Below are positions 9,965 through 16,729 of a stretch of DNA of 19,221 bases, one piece after another. This stretch comes from an uncultured Bacteroidales bacterium (lineage in GTDB: Bacteria; Bacteroidota; Bacteroidia; Bacteroidales; Paludibacteraceae). A model generated the notes under the pieces. It was not told where the DNA came from. It ran no database searches and was given only the letters and a program-made list of their open reading frames with translations. The stretch spans positions 1-19,221 of the forward strand of contig CAIWIS010000412.1 of the NCBI GenBank assembly GCA_903912795.1. Direction: 5' to 3'. Numbering within the stretch: the stretch's first letter is position 1; every line of letters begins with the position of its first letter. Both the position numbers and the translations under genes were made by a program.

Positions 9965-10924
9965 ATTAGATTTGAAACGAGAATAAAAAAATTCACAATA
10001 AAAGGGTTACTTTGGTATCAGGGCGAGGGAAATTCTGGTCAGCCCGATGTGTCTCCGCGCCTGTGGTCAGCAATGGTTAATAATTTCAGGTTGGAATGGG
10101 GACAGGGAAATTTCCCGGTTTATTATGTACAATTGCCCCAATATTCGAAAGGAACAAGCTGGCCTGCTTTCCGAAATGCACAAACCACATTGCTTACTGT
10201 TCCGAATACAGGAATGGCTGTCAGCATTGATTTGAATGATATCGCCCCGGATGATATACATCCCATGGTTAAAAAACCCATTGGAGAAAGACTTGCTTTG
10301 TGGGCACTAGCCAAAGATTATGGTAAAAATATCCAATTTAGCGGACCTCTTCTCGATCAAATAGCATTTTCAGGAAACAAAGCAGTTGTTAAGTTTCAGC
10401 AAAGTACTATAGGGACAGGAATAAAAACACATGATAATAACAATGTTCGTGAATTTGAGATTGCAGGAGCAAATAAAGTGTATTATCAGGCAGTTGCAGT
10501 TATTGTAGGGAATTCTATTGAATTGACATCTAATCAGGTTTCGCAACCGCAATACGTTCGATATGCGCATTCTCCAACTCCCAACCCAAATTTAATTAAC
10601 AATGCAGGATTACCAGCGCTGCCTTTTAATACTGAAACATGGAATTATAATGTAAAAATATCAGCTGATTTGAATAGTGCCATAGATTTGGTAGCGTATA
10701 AACCTTTGAAATATAAAAAAAAGATTGATGGCATTGAAATAAATACCGGAAACAGCAATGTCATTACAAATATTCAATTGTTTACCCTTTGTGGTACTCA
10801 GCTTCTTGCTTTGAAAACCAACCCAATTACAGCCAGTAATTTCGTACCTATATCAAAAAGAGGATTCTATCTACTGCAAATAATTGCAGATAAAAAATCA
10901 TTTACGCAGAAAATATTATTCTGA
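9965..10924 (+). pseudogene. Sialate O-acetylesterase-like (SASA/SGNH) enzyme with T9SS-type tail, N-terminally truncated
   Basis: An open frame with no start codon at its head begins right after the tandem stop of the sulfatase and runs to TGA at 10922-10924. It enters the family in mid-protein: IKGLLWYQGEGN (about 9998-10033) is the WYQGES block, followed by PVYYVQLPQY, the catalytic Asp-His motif DIHP (10253-10264) with GERLALWALA, and a closing block AGLPALPFNTETW. The first part of the family, with the QSNM motif that carries the nucleophilic Ser, is missing; an intact protein would be roughly 150-200 residues longer at the N-terminus. The first ATG (10049) lies inside the conserved domain and would give 291 residues without WYQGE, so an active enzyme is unlikely. 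The last 60 or so residues (IQLFTLCGTQLLALK to KRGFYLLQIIADKKSFTQKILF, shortened here) resemble a type A type IX secretion sorting domain. The ancestor probably deacetylated the glycan handled by this locus. Confidence 0.85.
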
Positions 10925-11140
10925 CTAATCATTGCCATTATATGCCTTCAGGCGTGCTGCAGCTGCCTGCGACCCATGTCTTGCATTCATCCCTACTGTT
11001 GTATAGGATGTACAGCTTTTAAACGTATTATATACCGCCTTGGCACGAGAATCAATAAGGGATGTTTGAGCAGACACAGTAACAATACAAAAGAGATAAA
11101 GTCCCGTTAAAAAAGTTTTCAAAGAACAGCGTGATTTCAT
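10925..11140 (-). CDS. Small secreted peptide of unknown function (71 residues), possibly the N-terminal remnant of a larger gene
   Basis: On the minus strand an ATG at 11138-11140 opens a 71-residue frame ending in TAG at 10925-10927. The frame could be extended upstream to 11272, but starting at 11140 gives a textbook signal peptide: basic start MKSRC, hydrophobic core LTGLYLFCIVTV and an SAQ cleavage site after Ala24. The mature part would be 47 residues (beginning QTSLIDSRAKAVYNTF) with one Cys and many Ala, Thr and Arg. I do not recognise a family. It could be a genuine small exported peptide, or the head of a longer secreted protein whose remainder was lost when sequence was joined to the esterase end: its stop directly abuts the esterase stop. 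The good signal peptide argues for real coding origin; the isolated, degraded setting argues against present function. Confidence 0.4.
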   Translation of the reverse strand: MKSRCSLKTFLTGLYLFCIVTVSAQTSLIDSRAKAVYNTFKSCTSYTTVGMNARHGSQAAAARLKAYNGND

Positions 11141-11172
11141 AAAAACAGCATTAAAAGACATTTCGACTTCTG

Positions 11173-11191
11173 AACTACAATATTTGTAGTT
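11173..11191. repeat. 8-bp inverted repeat with 3-base loop
   Basis: AACTACAA (11173-11180) and TTGTAGTT (11184-11191) are perfect complements around the loop TAT. It lies 33 bp upstream of the start of the small minus-strand ORF at 11140, so it could be an operator or part of its leader. There is no clear T-run on either side, so a terminator is less likely. Confidence 0.5.
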
Positions 11192-11386
11192 ATTGAGTTT
11201 TAAACAAATAATACACAGAAAGAGTATGAGTCGGAAATCAAATGAAAGGGATTTTAAAACAGAAATAAACATAATACCGTTACCTCCTATGCATTAATAA
11301 CATGTAATTGAGCGAGCTTTAATTGAATGTGATAATTTGGTTAATAACATAATCTTACTTTTAAGAATTATAAACAAAATTGAGTA

Positions 11387-11530
11387 ACGTGCTGCGCTTC
11401 GCGCTGGACTGCGTGAGGGATAGAGCGAATGCCACTGCGGCGTAGCAAGCAGGGGCAGCAGCGAAAGCCCGACCCTGCCTCTACCTCCAGTAGATAAATG
11501 CGGTAGGCAGGCCGCAGGGGCACGCCCAGA
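11387..11530. other. GC-rich structured intergenic element, possible dispersed repeat or structured RNA
   Basis: This segment is far richer in G and C than anything around it and does not encode a recognisable protein. It can fold as follows. GCGC at 11394-11397 pairs with GCGC at 11401-11404. An 11-bp closing stem joins 11431-11441 with 11511-11521, with one A-G mismatch. Inside it, GGGC 11453-11456 can pair with GCCC 11467-11470, and 11475-11480 plus 11483-11485 pair with 11502-11504 plus 11505-11510 (CTGCCT/AGGCAG and ACC/GGT). The result is a three-way-junction-like shape. The predicted gcvT promoter lies after the element, so it would not be in the gcvT leader. Wording such as GCGTGAGGGATAGAGCG and GCGAAAGCCCGACCC reminds me of GC-rich intergenic repeats in other Bacteroidota, but that is memory, not a search result. 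Confidence 0.55.
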
Positions 11531-11560
11531 AAACTATTTTCTTAATACAAATAAGTTATT

Positions 11561-11568
11561 TACCTTTG
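11561..11568 (+). promoter_or_regulatory. Predicted promoter -7 box for gcvT
   Basis: TACCTTTG matches the Bacteroidota primary-sigma -7 consensus TAnnTTTG and lies 29 bp before the gcvT start codon, a normal leader length. The matching upstream box is weak (a T-run at 11537-11540). Confidence 0.6.
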
Positions 11569-11597
11569 TACCTTAATTGAAAAAAAATTCATAAAAA

Positions 11598-12671
11598 ATG
11601 AAATCAACTCCTTTTACCGAAAAACACATTGCTCTGGGGGCAAAAATGCACGAATTTGCAGGATATAATATGCCAATAGAATATCCAACTGGGATTACAG
11701 CCGAACATATTGCTGTTCGGACAGATGTTGGGGTTTTTGATGTTTCGCACATGGGCGAATTTTGGGTAAAGGGGCCGAATGCATTGGCATTTTTGCAAAA
11801 AGTGACATCGAACGATGTAAGTGCGCTAACGATAGGAAAAATTCAATATGCATGTTTCCCCAATGGTAAAGGTGGTATTGTTGACGATTTGCTGGTATAC
11901 CGCTACGAGGATGAAAAATACCTGTTGGTGGTTAATGCTTCGAACATTGAAAAAGATTGGAATTGGTGCGTATCAAACAATACAGAGGGTGCTGAGCTTG
12001 AAAATGCTTCGGACTGGATGGCGCAGTTGGCTGTACAGGGTCCAAAAGCAACTGAAATGCTGCAAAAACTTACATCTGTCAATCTAAAGGAAATACCCTA
12101 TTTTAGTTTTAAAACAGGTGATTTTGCCGGGGTGAAGGATGTTATTTTATCCAATAATGGCTATACAGGAGCAGGGGGTTTTGAACTCTATTTTTACCCG
12201 GAACATGCGGATGTAATTTGGGACGCACTGTTTGAAGCGGGAGCTGCTTACGACATAAAACCAATTGGACTTGGTGCGCGTGATACGTTGCGCCTCGAAA
12301 AGGGATTATGCTTGTACGGAAATGATATAGATGATACCACTTCGCCAATAGAAGCGGGGTTGGGATGGATTACAAAATTTGTTGACGGTAAAAACTTTAT
12401 TGACCGACCGCTATTAGAAAACCAAAAAGCAACTGGTGTTGATCGCAGATTAGTTCGTTTTGAATTGACTGAAAGGGGAATTCCACGTCATGGGTACGAC
12501 ATTACAGATTTAAACGGCGAAGTTATTGGCCATGTCACTTCGGGCTGTATGATACCGGGCACAAAAACAGGAATTGGAATGGGCTATGTTAAAACAGCAT
12601 TTTCGAAAGCTGGTTCCGAAATTGGTATTCAAATACGAAACAATAACTTAAAGGCCATTGTAGTTAAATAA
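11598..12671 (+). CDS. gcvT: Glycine cleavage system T protein (aminomethyltransferase)
   Basis: This 357-residue cytosolic enzyme takes the aminomethyl group from the lipoyl H protein and transfers it to tetrahydrofolate, giving 5,10-methylene-THF and ammonia. The sequence matches the family throughout: HEFAGYNMPIEYPTGITAEH near the N-terminus, FDVSHMGEF, LLVVNASNIEKDW, the substrate-site stretch GYTGAGGFELYF, and the late block LCLYGNDIDDTTSPIEAGL. Length equals that of typical bacterial GcvT proteins. The start at 11598 follows an A-rich leader and directly precedes the conserved MKSTPFTEKH. It stands alone: gcvH and gcvP are not nearby, common in Bacteroidota. It ends in a hairpin terminator shared with the convergent asnA. 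Confidence 0.97.
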   Translation: MKSTPFTEKHIALGAKMHEFAGYNMPIEYPTGITAEHIAVRTDVGVFDVSHMGEFWVKGPNALAFLQKVTSNDVSALTIGKIQYACFPNGKGGIVDDLLVYRYEDEKYLLVVNASNIEKDWNWCVSNNTEGAELENASDWMAQLAVQGPKATEMLQKLTSVNLKEIPYFSFKTGDFAGVKDVILSNNGYTGAGGFELYFYPEHADVIWDALFEAGAAYDIKPIGLGARDTLRLEKGLCLYGNDIDDTTSPIEAGLGWITKFVDGKNFIDRPLLENQKATGVDRRLVRFELTERGIPRHGYDITDLNGEVIGHVTSGCMIPGTKTGIGMGYVKTAFSKAGSEIGIQIRNNNLKAIVVK

Positions 12672-12676
12672 AAACG

Positions 12677-12716
12677 AAGAATCCCGAGCAATTTTGTTCG
12701 GGATTCTTTGTTTTTT
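12677..12716. terminator. Bidirectional rho-independent terminator between gcvT and asnA
   Basis: A perfect 11-bp stem AAGAATCCCGA (12677-12687) pairs with 12698-12708, and two more pairs can close the loop. A T-rich run follows at 12707-12716 for gcvT, and an A-run before the stem serves the minus-strand asnA, whose stop codon is at 12715-12717. Confidence 0.9.
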
Positions 12717-13752
12717 AAATCAATGGAATATTGTTTTCGGCACATTCGGTACGCATTGATTCGGGCCAAAGGCTTGCCTGAATTTCGCCAATATGTGCTT
12801 TACGCAGGAAGAACATACAAAGGCGCGATTGGCCAATACCGCCACCAATTGAAAGTGGCAAAGTACCTTCGACTAAGCGTTTATGGAAATACATTTCCAA
12901 ACGCTCGTTTTTGCCTTCAATCTCGAGCTGACGTAGCAATGCAGCTTTATCAACACGAATTCCCATCGACGAAATTTCGAGAGCTAATTCCAATACTGGA
13001 TTCCATAGCAAAATATCGCCATTCAAACCCGGAAGTCCATTCTCGGCAATTGTTGACCAATCATCATAATCGGGAGCACGTCCATCATGTTTCATTCCAT
13101 CGCCCAGTGCACCACCAATGCCAATTACAAAAACAGCTTTGTGTTTTTTCACAAACTCTGTTTCGCGTTCTTTCGAAGTCAATGTAGGATACAATTGTCG
13201 CAATTCCTCGGCATGAATAAAAGTAATTTCTTCGGGCAGCCAAGGTTTAATCTGAGGGAAACTTTCCGAAACATTGTATTCGGTACGCAAAAACGAAGCG
13301 TAGATTTTACGAACAATCATTTTCAGGAAGTCAATATTTCGCTCATCCGCAGTCATTACACGTTCCCAATCCCATTGATCCACATAAAGTGAATGTAGGT
13401 TTCCAAGTTCTTCATCAGCACGAATAGCATTCATATCGGTATAAATTCCGTAACCGTTTTCGATATTATAATCCGCCAATGTGAGGCGTTTCCATTTGGC
13501 TAGTGAATGAACCACTTCGGCGCGCACTTCTCCCATATCCAAAATAGGGAAATTTACAGCACGTTCAGTGCCATTAAGGTCATCGTTGATACCAGTACCG
13601 CGTAAAACAAAAAGAGGTGCGGTTACGCGCCGTAAACGCAATTCGGATGAAAGGTTAGATTGAAAAAAATCTTTAATTTTAGTTATACCAAGCTCCGTTT
13701 GCTGTAAATCAAGCAAAGGACGATATCCCTTAGGTTTAAATAAATAGCTCAT
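12715..13752 (-). CDS. asnA: Aspartate--ammonia ligase (asparagine synthetase A)
   Basis: This 345-residue cytosolic enzyme makes asparagine from aspartate, ammonia and ATP, with AMP and pyrophosphate as products; its fold is related to class II aminoacyl-tRNA synthetases. Family marks are seen from end to end: RVTAPLFVLRGTGINDDLNG, ERAVNFPILDM, EVVHSLAKWKR, LHSLYVDQWDWE and the class II motif-3-like end LPLSIGGGIGQSRLCMFFL. It is slightly longer than the E. coli enzyme (330 residues), as usual in Bacteroidota. It is a single gene with its own promoter at 13795-13802 and a terminator hairpin just past its stop. A direct repeat upstream of the promoter may be a regulator site. Nothing in it looks damaged. 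Confidence 0.97.
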   Translation of the reverse strand: MSYLFKPKGYRPLLDLQQTELGITKIKDFFQSNLSSELRLRRVTAPLFVLRGTGINDDLNGTERAVNFPILDMGEVRAEVVHSLAKWKRLTLADYNIENGYGIYTDMNAIRADEELGNLHSLYVDQWDWERVMTADERNIDFLKMIVRKIYASFLRTEYNVSESFPQIKPWLPEEITFIHAEELRQLYPTLTSKERETEFVKKHKAVFVIGIGGALGDGMKHDGRAPDYDDWSTIAENGLPGLNGDILLWNPVLELALEISSMGIRVDKAALLRQLEIEGKNERLEMYFHKRLVEGTLPLSIGGGIGQSRLCMFFLRKAHIGEIQASLWPESMRTECAENNIPLI

Positions 13753-13794
13753 TTGTTTATGTGTGTTTTATGTTATATTGATATAATTATAAAA

Positions 13795-13802
13795 CAAAGA
13801 TA
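13795..13802 (-). promoter_or_regulatory. Predicted promoter -7 box for asnA
   Basis: Read on the minus strand this is TATCTTTG, a match to TAnnTTTG, 42 bp before the asnA start codon. I see no good -33 TTG at the usual distance, so activation by a regulator is possible. Confidence 0.6.
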
Positions 13803-13809
13803 ATTATTT

Positions 13810-13850
13810 TGCAAGTATTTATTTCATATTCTGATAAAACTGCAAGTATT
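13810..13850. repeat. 10-bp direct repeat upstream of the asnA promoter
   Basis: TGCAAGTATT occurs at 13810-13819 and again at 13841-13850, a 31-bp offset or about three helical turns. Both copies are just upstream of the predicted asnA -7 box and lie on one face of the helix, as expected of an activator or repressor site. Confidence 0.5.
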
Positions 13851-13868
13851 ATTGTATTTTTTAACAAA

Positions 13869-13900
13869 AAAAACCACTTTCATTATTGAAAGTGGTTTTT
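13869..13900 (-). terminator. Rho-independent terminator of folA
   Basis: A perfect 14-bp stem (13869-13882 with 13887-13900, core ACCACTTTCA) has a TTAT loop. On the minus strand it begins 20 bp after the folA stop and is followed by a run of eight T (13866-13873 reversed). It could also act on the plus strand, where T residues end the stem. Confidence 0.9.
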
Positions 13901-13920
13901 GAATAGCATAAATAAAATGC

Positions 13921-14415
13921 TTATACTTTTTGATAGGTCACAAATGAGTATGGATATATGTTTCTTTCGTCGGGTTCAAAATCTTCACGACTCACTTCAG
14001 TCCATTTTTCAAAATCAATAGTTGGAAAAAAAGCATCGGCAGCAAATTGGGCATGAACCCATGTAATATACATTAAATCAGCAAATTCCATTGATTGTTT
14101 GTATACCGCTCCACCACCTATAATGAAGACCTCTTTTTCGTTATCACATAATTCCAAAGCATCTTCAATTGAGTTGGCTTCATAATATCCTTCGGTAACG
14201 CCCTCACTCATCATGGACGAAAGTACAATGTTTTTACGGTTTGGCAATGGTCCATTTGGTAAACTTTCGAATGTTCGTTTTCCCATCACCACGGCCGCTC
14301 CTGTAGTAAGTGATTTAAAATGCTTTAAATCAGCGGGTAAGTGCCAAGGTAATTTATTCGATTTCCCAATCGCATAATTGTCGGCAACTGCAGCAATAAT
14401 TGAAATTTTTGACAT
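13921..14415 (-). CDS. folA: Dihydrofolate reductase
   Basis: This 164-residue cytosolic enzyme reduces dihydrofolate to tetrahydrofolate with NADPH. The N-terminal signature AIGKSNKLPWHLPADLKHFK contains the active-site Asp29, and Trp24 sits in the mobile loop. The NADPH-binding parts are VVMGKRTFESLP and FIIGGGAVYKQ. Length and order are those of ordinary chromosomal DHFR; nothing marks it as a resistance variant. In many bacteria thyA lies next to folA, but not in this window. It is a single gene: the terminator follows 20 bp past the stop, and the promoter region is shared with the divergent HAD gene. The folate product links loosely to gcvT nearby, though the genes are not co-transcribed. 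Confidence 0.96.
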   Translation of the reverse strand: MSKISIIAAVADNYAIGKSNKLPWHLPADLKHFKSLTTGAAVVMGKRTFESLPNGPLPNRKNIVLSSMMSEGVTEGYYEANSIEDALELCDNEKEVFIIGGGAVYKQSMEFADLMYITWVHAQFAADAFFPTIDFEKWTEVSREDFEPDERNIYPYSFVTYQKV

Positions 14416-14500
14416 AATACTTAATTTACGTTTTGGTAATAAATTTATAATTTAATGCGAAACAAACATCATAAATTCTACCTCGCTAATTTAAGACTTA

Positions 14501-14529
14501 CAAAAATACAAAAAAATATAGACAAACAA
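14501..14529 (-). promoter_or_regulatory. Predicted promoter of folA
   Basis: On the minus strand, TATTTTTG (14501-14508) fits the TAnnTTTG -7 box and TTG at 14527-14529 fits the -33 box, with an 18-bp spacer. The leader before the ATG at 14415 would be about 80 bases. Confidence 0.5.
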
Positions 14530-14604
14530 GTCTTTATAGTGTTAAACAAAATATAATTGAACTTACAGCTATCTCAAACACAATTCAGATCACATAAATT
14601 GAAG

Positions 14605-14612
14605 TATCTTTG
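14605..14612 (+). promoter_or_regulatory. Predicted promoter -7 box of the HAD phosphatase gene
   Basis: TATCTTTG matches the TAnnTTTG box and lies 25 bp before the start codon at 14638. No convincing -33 box is visible. Confidence 0.6.
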
Positions 14613-14637
14613 CATGGTAAAAAATAATTAAAATTTC

Positions 14638-15297
14638 ATGTACAAATTATTGATTTTTGATTTGGATGGTACCCTGCTCGACACTATTCATGATTTGGCT
14701 AATAGTGTAAATTTTGCATTGGAGCATTTTAATTTTCCTTCACATAAGACCGATGATTATCGTTTTTTCATAGGCAATGGAGTCAACAAATTACTCGAAA
14801 GAGCATTGCCAGTTGACAATCGTTCAGCGGATGACATTTCAATGCTTAAAATGGAGTTTATACGTCATTACAATGCACATTCTGATGACTTCACGCAACC
14901 CTACCCAGGTATTAATTCAGTATTAACGAAGCTTTATGCTGCGGATTTTAAACTTGCCATAGCTTCCAATAAATTTCATGCAGCAACTGTCGATTTAGCT
15001 GCTCGATTTTTCCCGGAAATTGTTTTTAACGATGTATTTGGACAACGCGAAGGACATGCACCAAAACCAAACCCCGCTATTCTGAACGAGATTATTACCA
15101 ATGCCAATGTGGATAAAACGGAAGTGTTATATGTAGGGGATTCAGGAGTTGATGTAGCAACAGCATATAATGCAGGAGTCGATTTTGTTGGTGTATTGTG
15201 GGGATTCCGTCCTCAAAAAGAACTCGAAGAGGTAGGCGCAAGGCATTTTGTAAGCAACACAGATGAACTCTATCATTTAATTGTTAATAAGCAGTAG
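14638..15297 (+). CDS. HAD-superfamily hydrolase, phosphoglycolate phosphatase-like
   Basis: This 219-residue cytosolic hydrolase shows all four HAD motifs: I, FDLDGTLLDT with nucleophile Asp8 and acid/base Asp10; II, IASNK with Ser110; III, Lys143 in APKPNP; IV, VGDSGVDVATAYNAG with Asp168 and Asp172. Between motifs I and II is a helical C1 cap (about residues 16-85) with RFFIGNGVNKLLERAL, the pattern of the Gph/PhnX subgroup. The best guess is phosphoglycolate phosphatase, which clears 2-phosphoglycolate formed during DNA repair, but this subfamily is often promiscuous, so I leave out a gene symbol. It has its own promoter and converges on nqrF at a palindromic terminator. Confidence 0.9.
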   Translation: MYKLLIFDLDGTLLDTIHDLANSVNFALEHFNFPSHKTDDYRFFIGNGVNKLLERALPVDNRSADDISMLKMEFIRHYNAHSDDFTQPYPGINSVLTKLYAADFKLAIASNKFHAATVDLAARFFPEIVFNDVFGQREGHAPKPNPAILNEIITNANVDKTEVLYVGDSGVDVATAYNAGVDFVGVLWGFRPQKELEEVGARHFVSNTDELYHLIVNKQ

Positions 15298-15316
15298 TTT
15301 AAAAATAACATTTACT

Positions 15317-15354
15317 AAAAACGGCATTATTCAAATTTGAATAATGCCGTTTTT
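15317..15354. terminator. Perfect 38-bp palindrome: bidirectional terminator between the HAD gene and nqrF
   Basis: The segment is its own reverse complement, centred between 15335 and 15336. The left arm core is ACGGCATTATTCAAA (15321-15335), flanked by A4 on the left and T4 or more on the right. It lies 19 bp after the HAD stop and 15 bp past the nqrF stop, with T-runs in both directions. Confidence 0.95.
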
Positions 15355-15369
15355 TAATATAGAAATTTG

Positions 15370-16629
15370 TTATGCTCCAAAATCGTCGAACATTAAATTT
15401 TCGCGAGGAACACCTAAGTCCCAAAGCATTTTTTCGACTGCTTTAGCCATAGGGCCAGGACCACACATGTAGTATTCGATATCCTCCGGTGCATCGTGTT
15501 TACTTAAATATTCGTCGTGAATAACTTGGTGAATAAAGCCTACCATACCAGTCCAATTATCTTCAGGCTGAGGTTCGCTCAAAGCAATATTGAATGTAAA
15601 ATTAGGAAATTCGGCTTCGAGTTTTCGGAAATCTTGTTCATAGAAAATTTCTTTTTTCGAGCGAGCTCCATACCAATAGGTAATTTTACGATCCGAAATT
15701 TTAAGTGTATTCAATAAATGCAACACATGCGAACGAAGTGGCGCCATACCAGCTCCACCACCTACGTAAAGCATTTCTTTTTTCGAGTTTAGGATTGGGA
15801 AGAACTCGCCAAATGGTCCTGAAACCTGAACTTTGTCGCCTGGTTTGAGGTTAAAAATATACGACGAGCAAATACCCGGTTTAACATCAGCCCAACCACC
15901 TTTAGCTTTGTCGAAAGGAGGAGTTGCAATACGAACGTTCAACATTACAATATTTCCTTCGGCAGGATAGTTAGCCATGGAATATGCACGCATGGTTTCT
16001 TCTTCGTTTTTACATTCCAAATCCCACATTTTAAATTTTTCCCAATCGCCACGGAATTGCTCTTCGATGGCAAAGTCGGTAAATTTCACATCGTATTTCG
16101 GAACATCAATTTGAATATATCCACCTGAAGTAAAATTGAGTTTTTCACCTTCGGGTAGTTTAACTTTAAATTCCTTGATAAAGGTTGCGACATTGCGGTT
16201 CGACACCACTTCGCATTCCCATTTTTTAACTCCGAGAATGGATTCTTCCATGTGAATGGACATGTCGTTTTTAACTTTCACCTGACAGCCAAGTCTCCAA
16301 TTGTCTTTAATTTCTTTGCGCGTAAAATGTACCGTTTCGGTTGGAAGTATTTCGCCTCCACCTTCAAGCACCTGACATTTACATTGAGCACATGAACCAC
16401 CTCCACCACACGCTGAAGGTAGAAAAATACTTTGTGTAGAAAGTGTGTTTAACAAAGTACTACCTGACTCTGCCACAACTTGTTTATCACCATTAATTGT
16501 GATAGTTACATCGCCTGTTGCCACCAAATAGCGTTTGGCAACTAATAGCATTATCACTAGAAGTAATATTACCAGCAGGAAAACCACTAAGCTGGAAATA
16601 ACCATTGTTGAATTTATAGCTAAAATCAT
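15370..16629 (-). CDS. nqrF: Na+-translocating NADH:quinone oxidoreductase subunit F
   Basis: NqrF (419 residues) is the electron-entry subunit: it oxidises NADH and passes electrons through FAD and a [2Fe-2S] cluster into the membrane part of the pump. One N-terminal membrane helix (about 9-31) anchors it. The ferredoxin-like domain has cluster ligands Cys74, Cys80, Cys83 and Cys115 in SACGGGGSCAQC and RLGC. The reductase domain has the FAD motif RAYSMANYP, the NADH-binding YVGGGAGMAPLRSHV, and the late YYMCGPGPM; the C-terminus FDDFGA is typical. Length is close to the usual 405-425. It is the last gene of the operon, 100 bp after nqrE, a wider gap than between the other nqr genes. Confidence 0.97.
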   Translation of the reverse strand: MILAINSTMVISSLVVFLLVILLLVIMLLVAKRYLVATGDVTITINGDKQVVAESGSTLLNTLSTQSIFLPSACGGGGSCAQCKCQVLEGGGEILPTETVHFTRKEIKDNWRLGCQVKVKNDMSIHMEESILGVKKWECEVVSNRNVATFIKEFKVKLPEGEKLNFTSGGYIQIDVPKYDVKFTDFAIEEQFRGDWEKFKMWDLECKNEEETMRAYSMANYPAEGNIVMLNVRIATPPFDKAKGGWADVKPGICSSYIFNLKPGDKVQVSGPFGEFFPILNSKKEMLYVGGGAGMAPLRSHVLHLLNTLKISDRKITYWYGARSKKEIFYEQDFRKLEAEFPNFTFNIALSEPQPEDNWTGMVGFIHQVIHDEYLSKHDAPEDIEYYMCGPGPMAKAVEKMLWDLGVPRENLMFDDFGA

Positions 16630-16729
16630 AATTTTTATTCAACCCATAACGAAAAACTTGTTTTCAGGGTGAGATTAAATTGTTATTTGTATTATTTTTC
16701 CTAAACCAAAATGAATTTTTATAGTTTTA

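Larger units (their letters stand above)
11141..11597. other. Intergenic stretch between the sugar-utilization locus and gcvT
   Basis: Apart from a possible upstream extension of the small minus-strand ORF, I see no gene here. It holds a short inverted repeat at 11173-11191, AT-rich spacer to about 11385, a GC-rich structured island from about 11387 to 11530, and the gcvT promoter at 11561-11568. Confidence 0.6.

Noticed and set aside
10049..10924. Complete 291-residue protein starting at ATG 10049
   Set aside because: This start lies within the conserved esterase domain, after the WYQGE block; homologous sequence continues upstream in the same frame without a start codon, so it is better read as a truncated gene.
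2..10924. A frameshift in SusC, SusD or the rhamnosidase
   Set aside because: Each frame is open and conserved from its start (or the window edge) to a normal C-terminus, so no frameshift is needed.
11387..11597. Glycine riboswitch in front of gcvT
   Set aside because: The GC-rich island is in the right place, but the conserved glycine aptamer blocks are not recognisable, and the predicted gcvT promoter lies after the island, so it would not be in the leader.
12708..13187. 159-residue plus-strand ORF opposite asnA
   Set aside because: It is fully antisense to the clearly conserved asnA, has no family resemblance and starts within the shared terminator.
13921..14415. Mobile trimethoprim-resistance DHFR
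   Set aside because: Length, motifs and the housekeeping setting are those of a chromosomal folA, and there is no integron or mobile element nearby.
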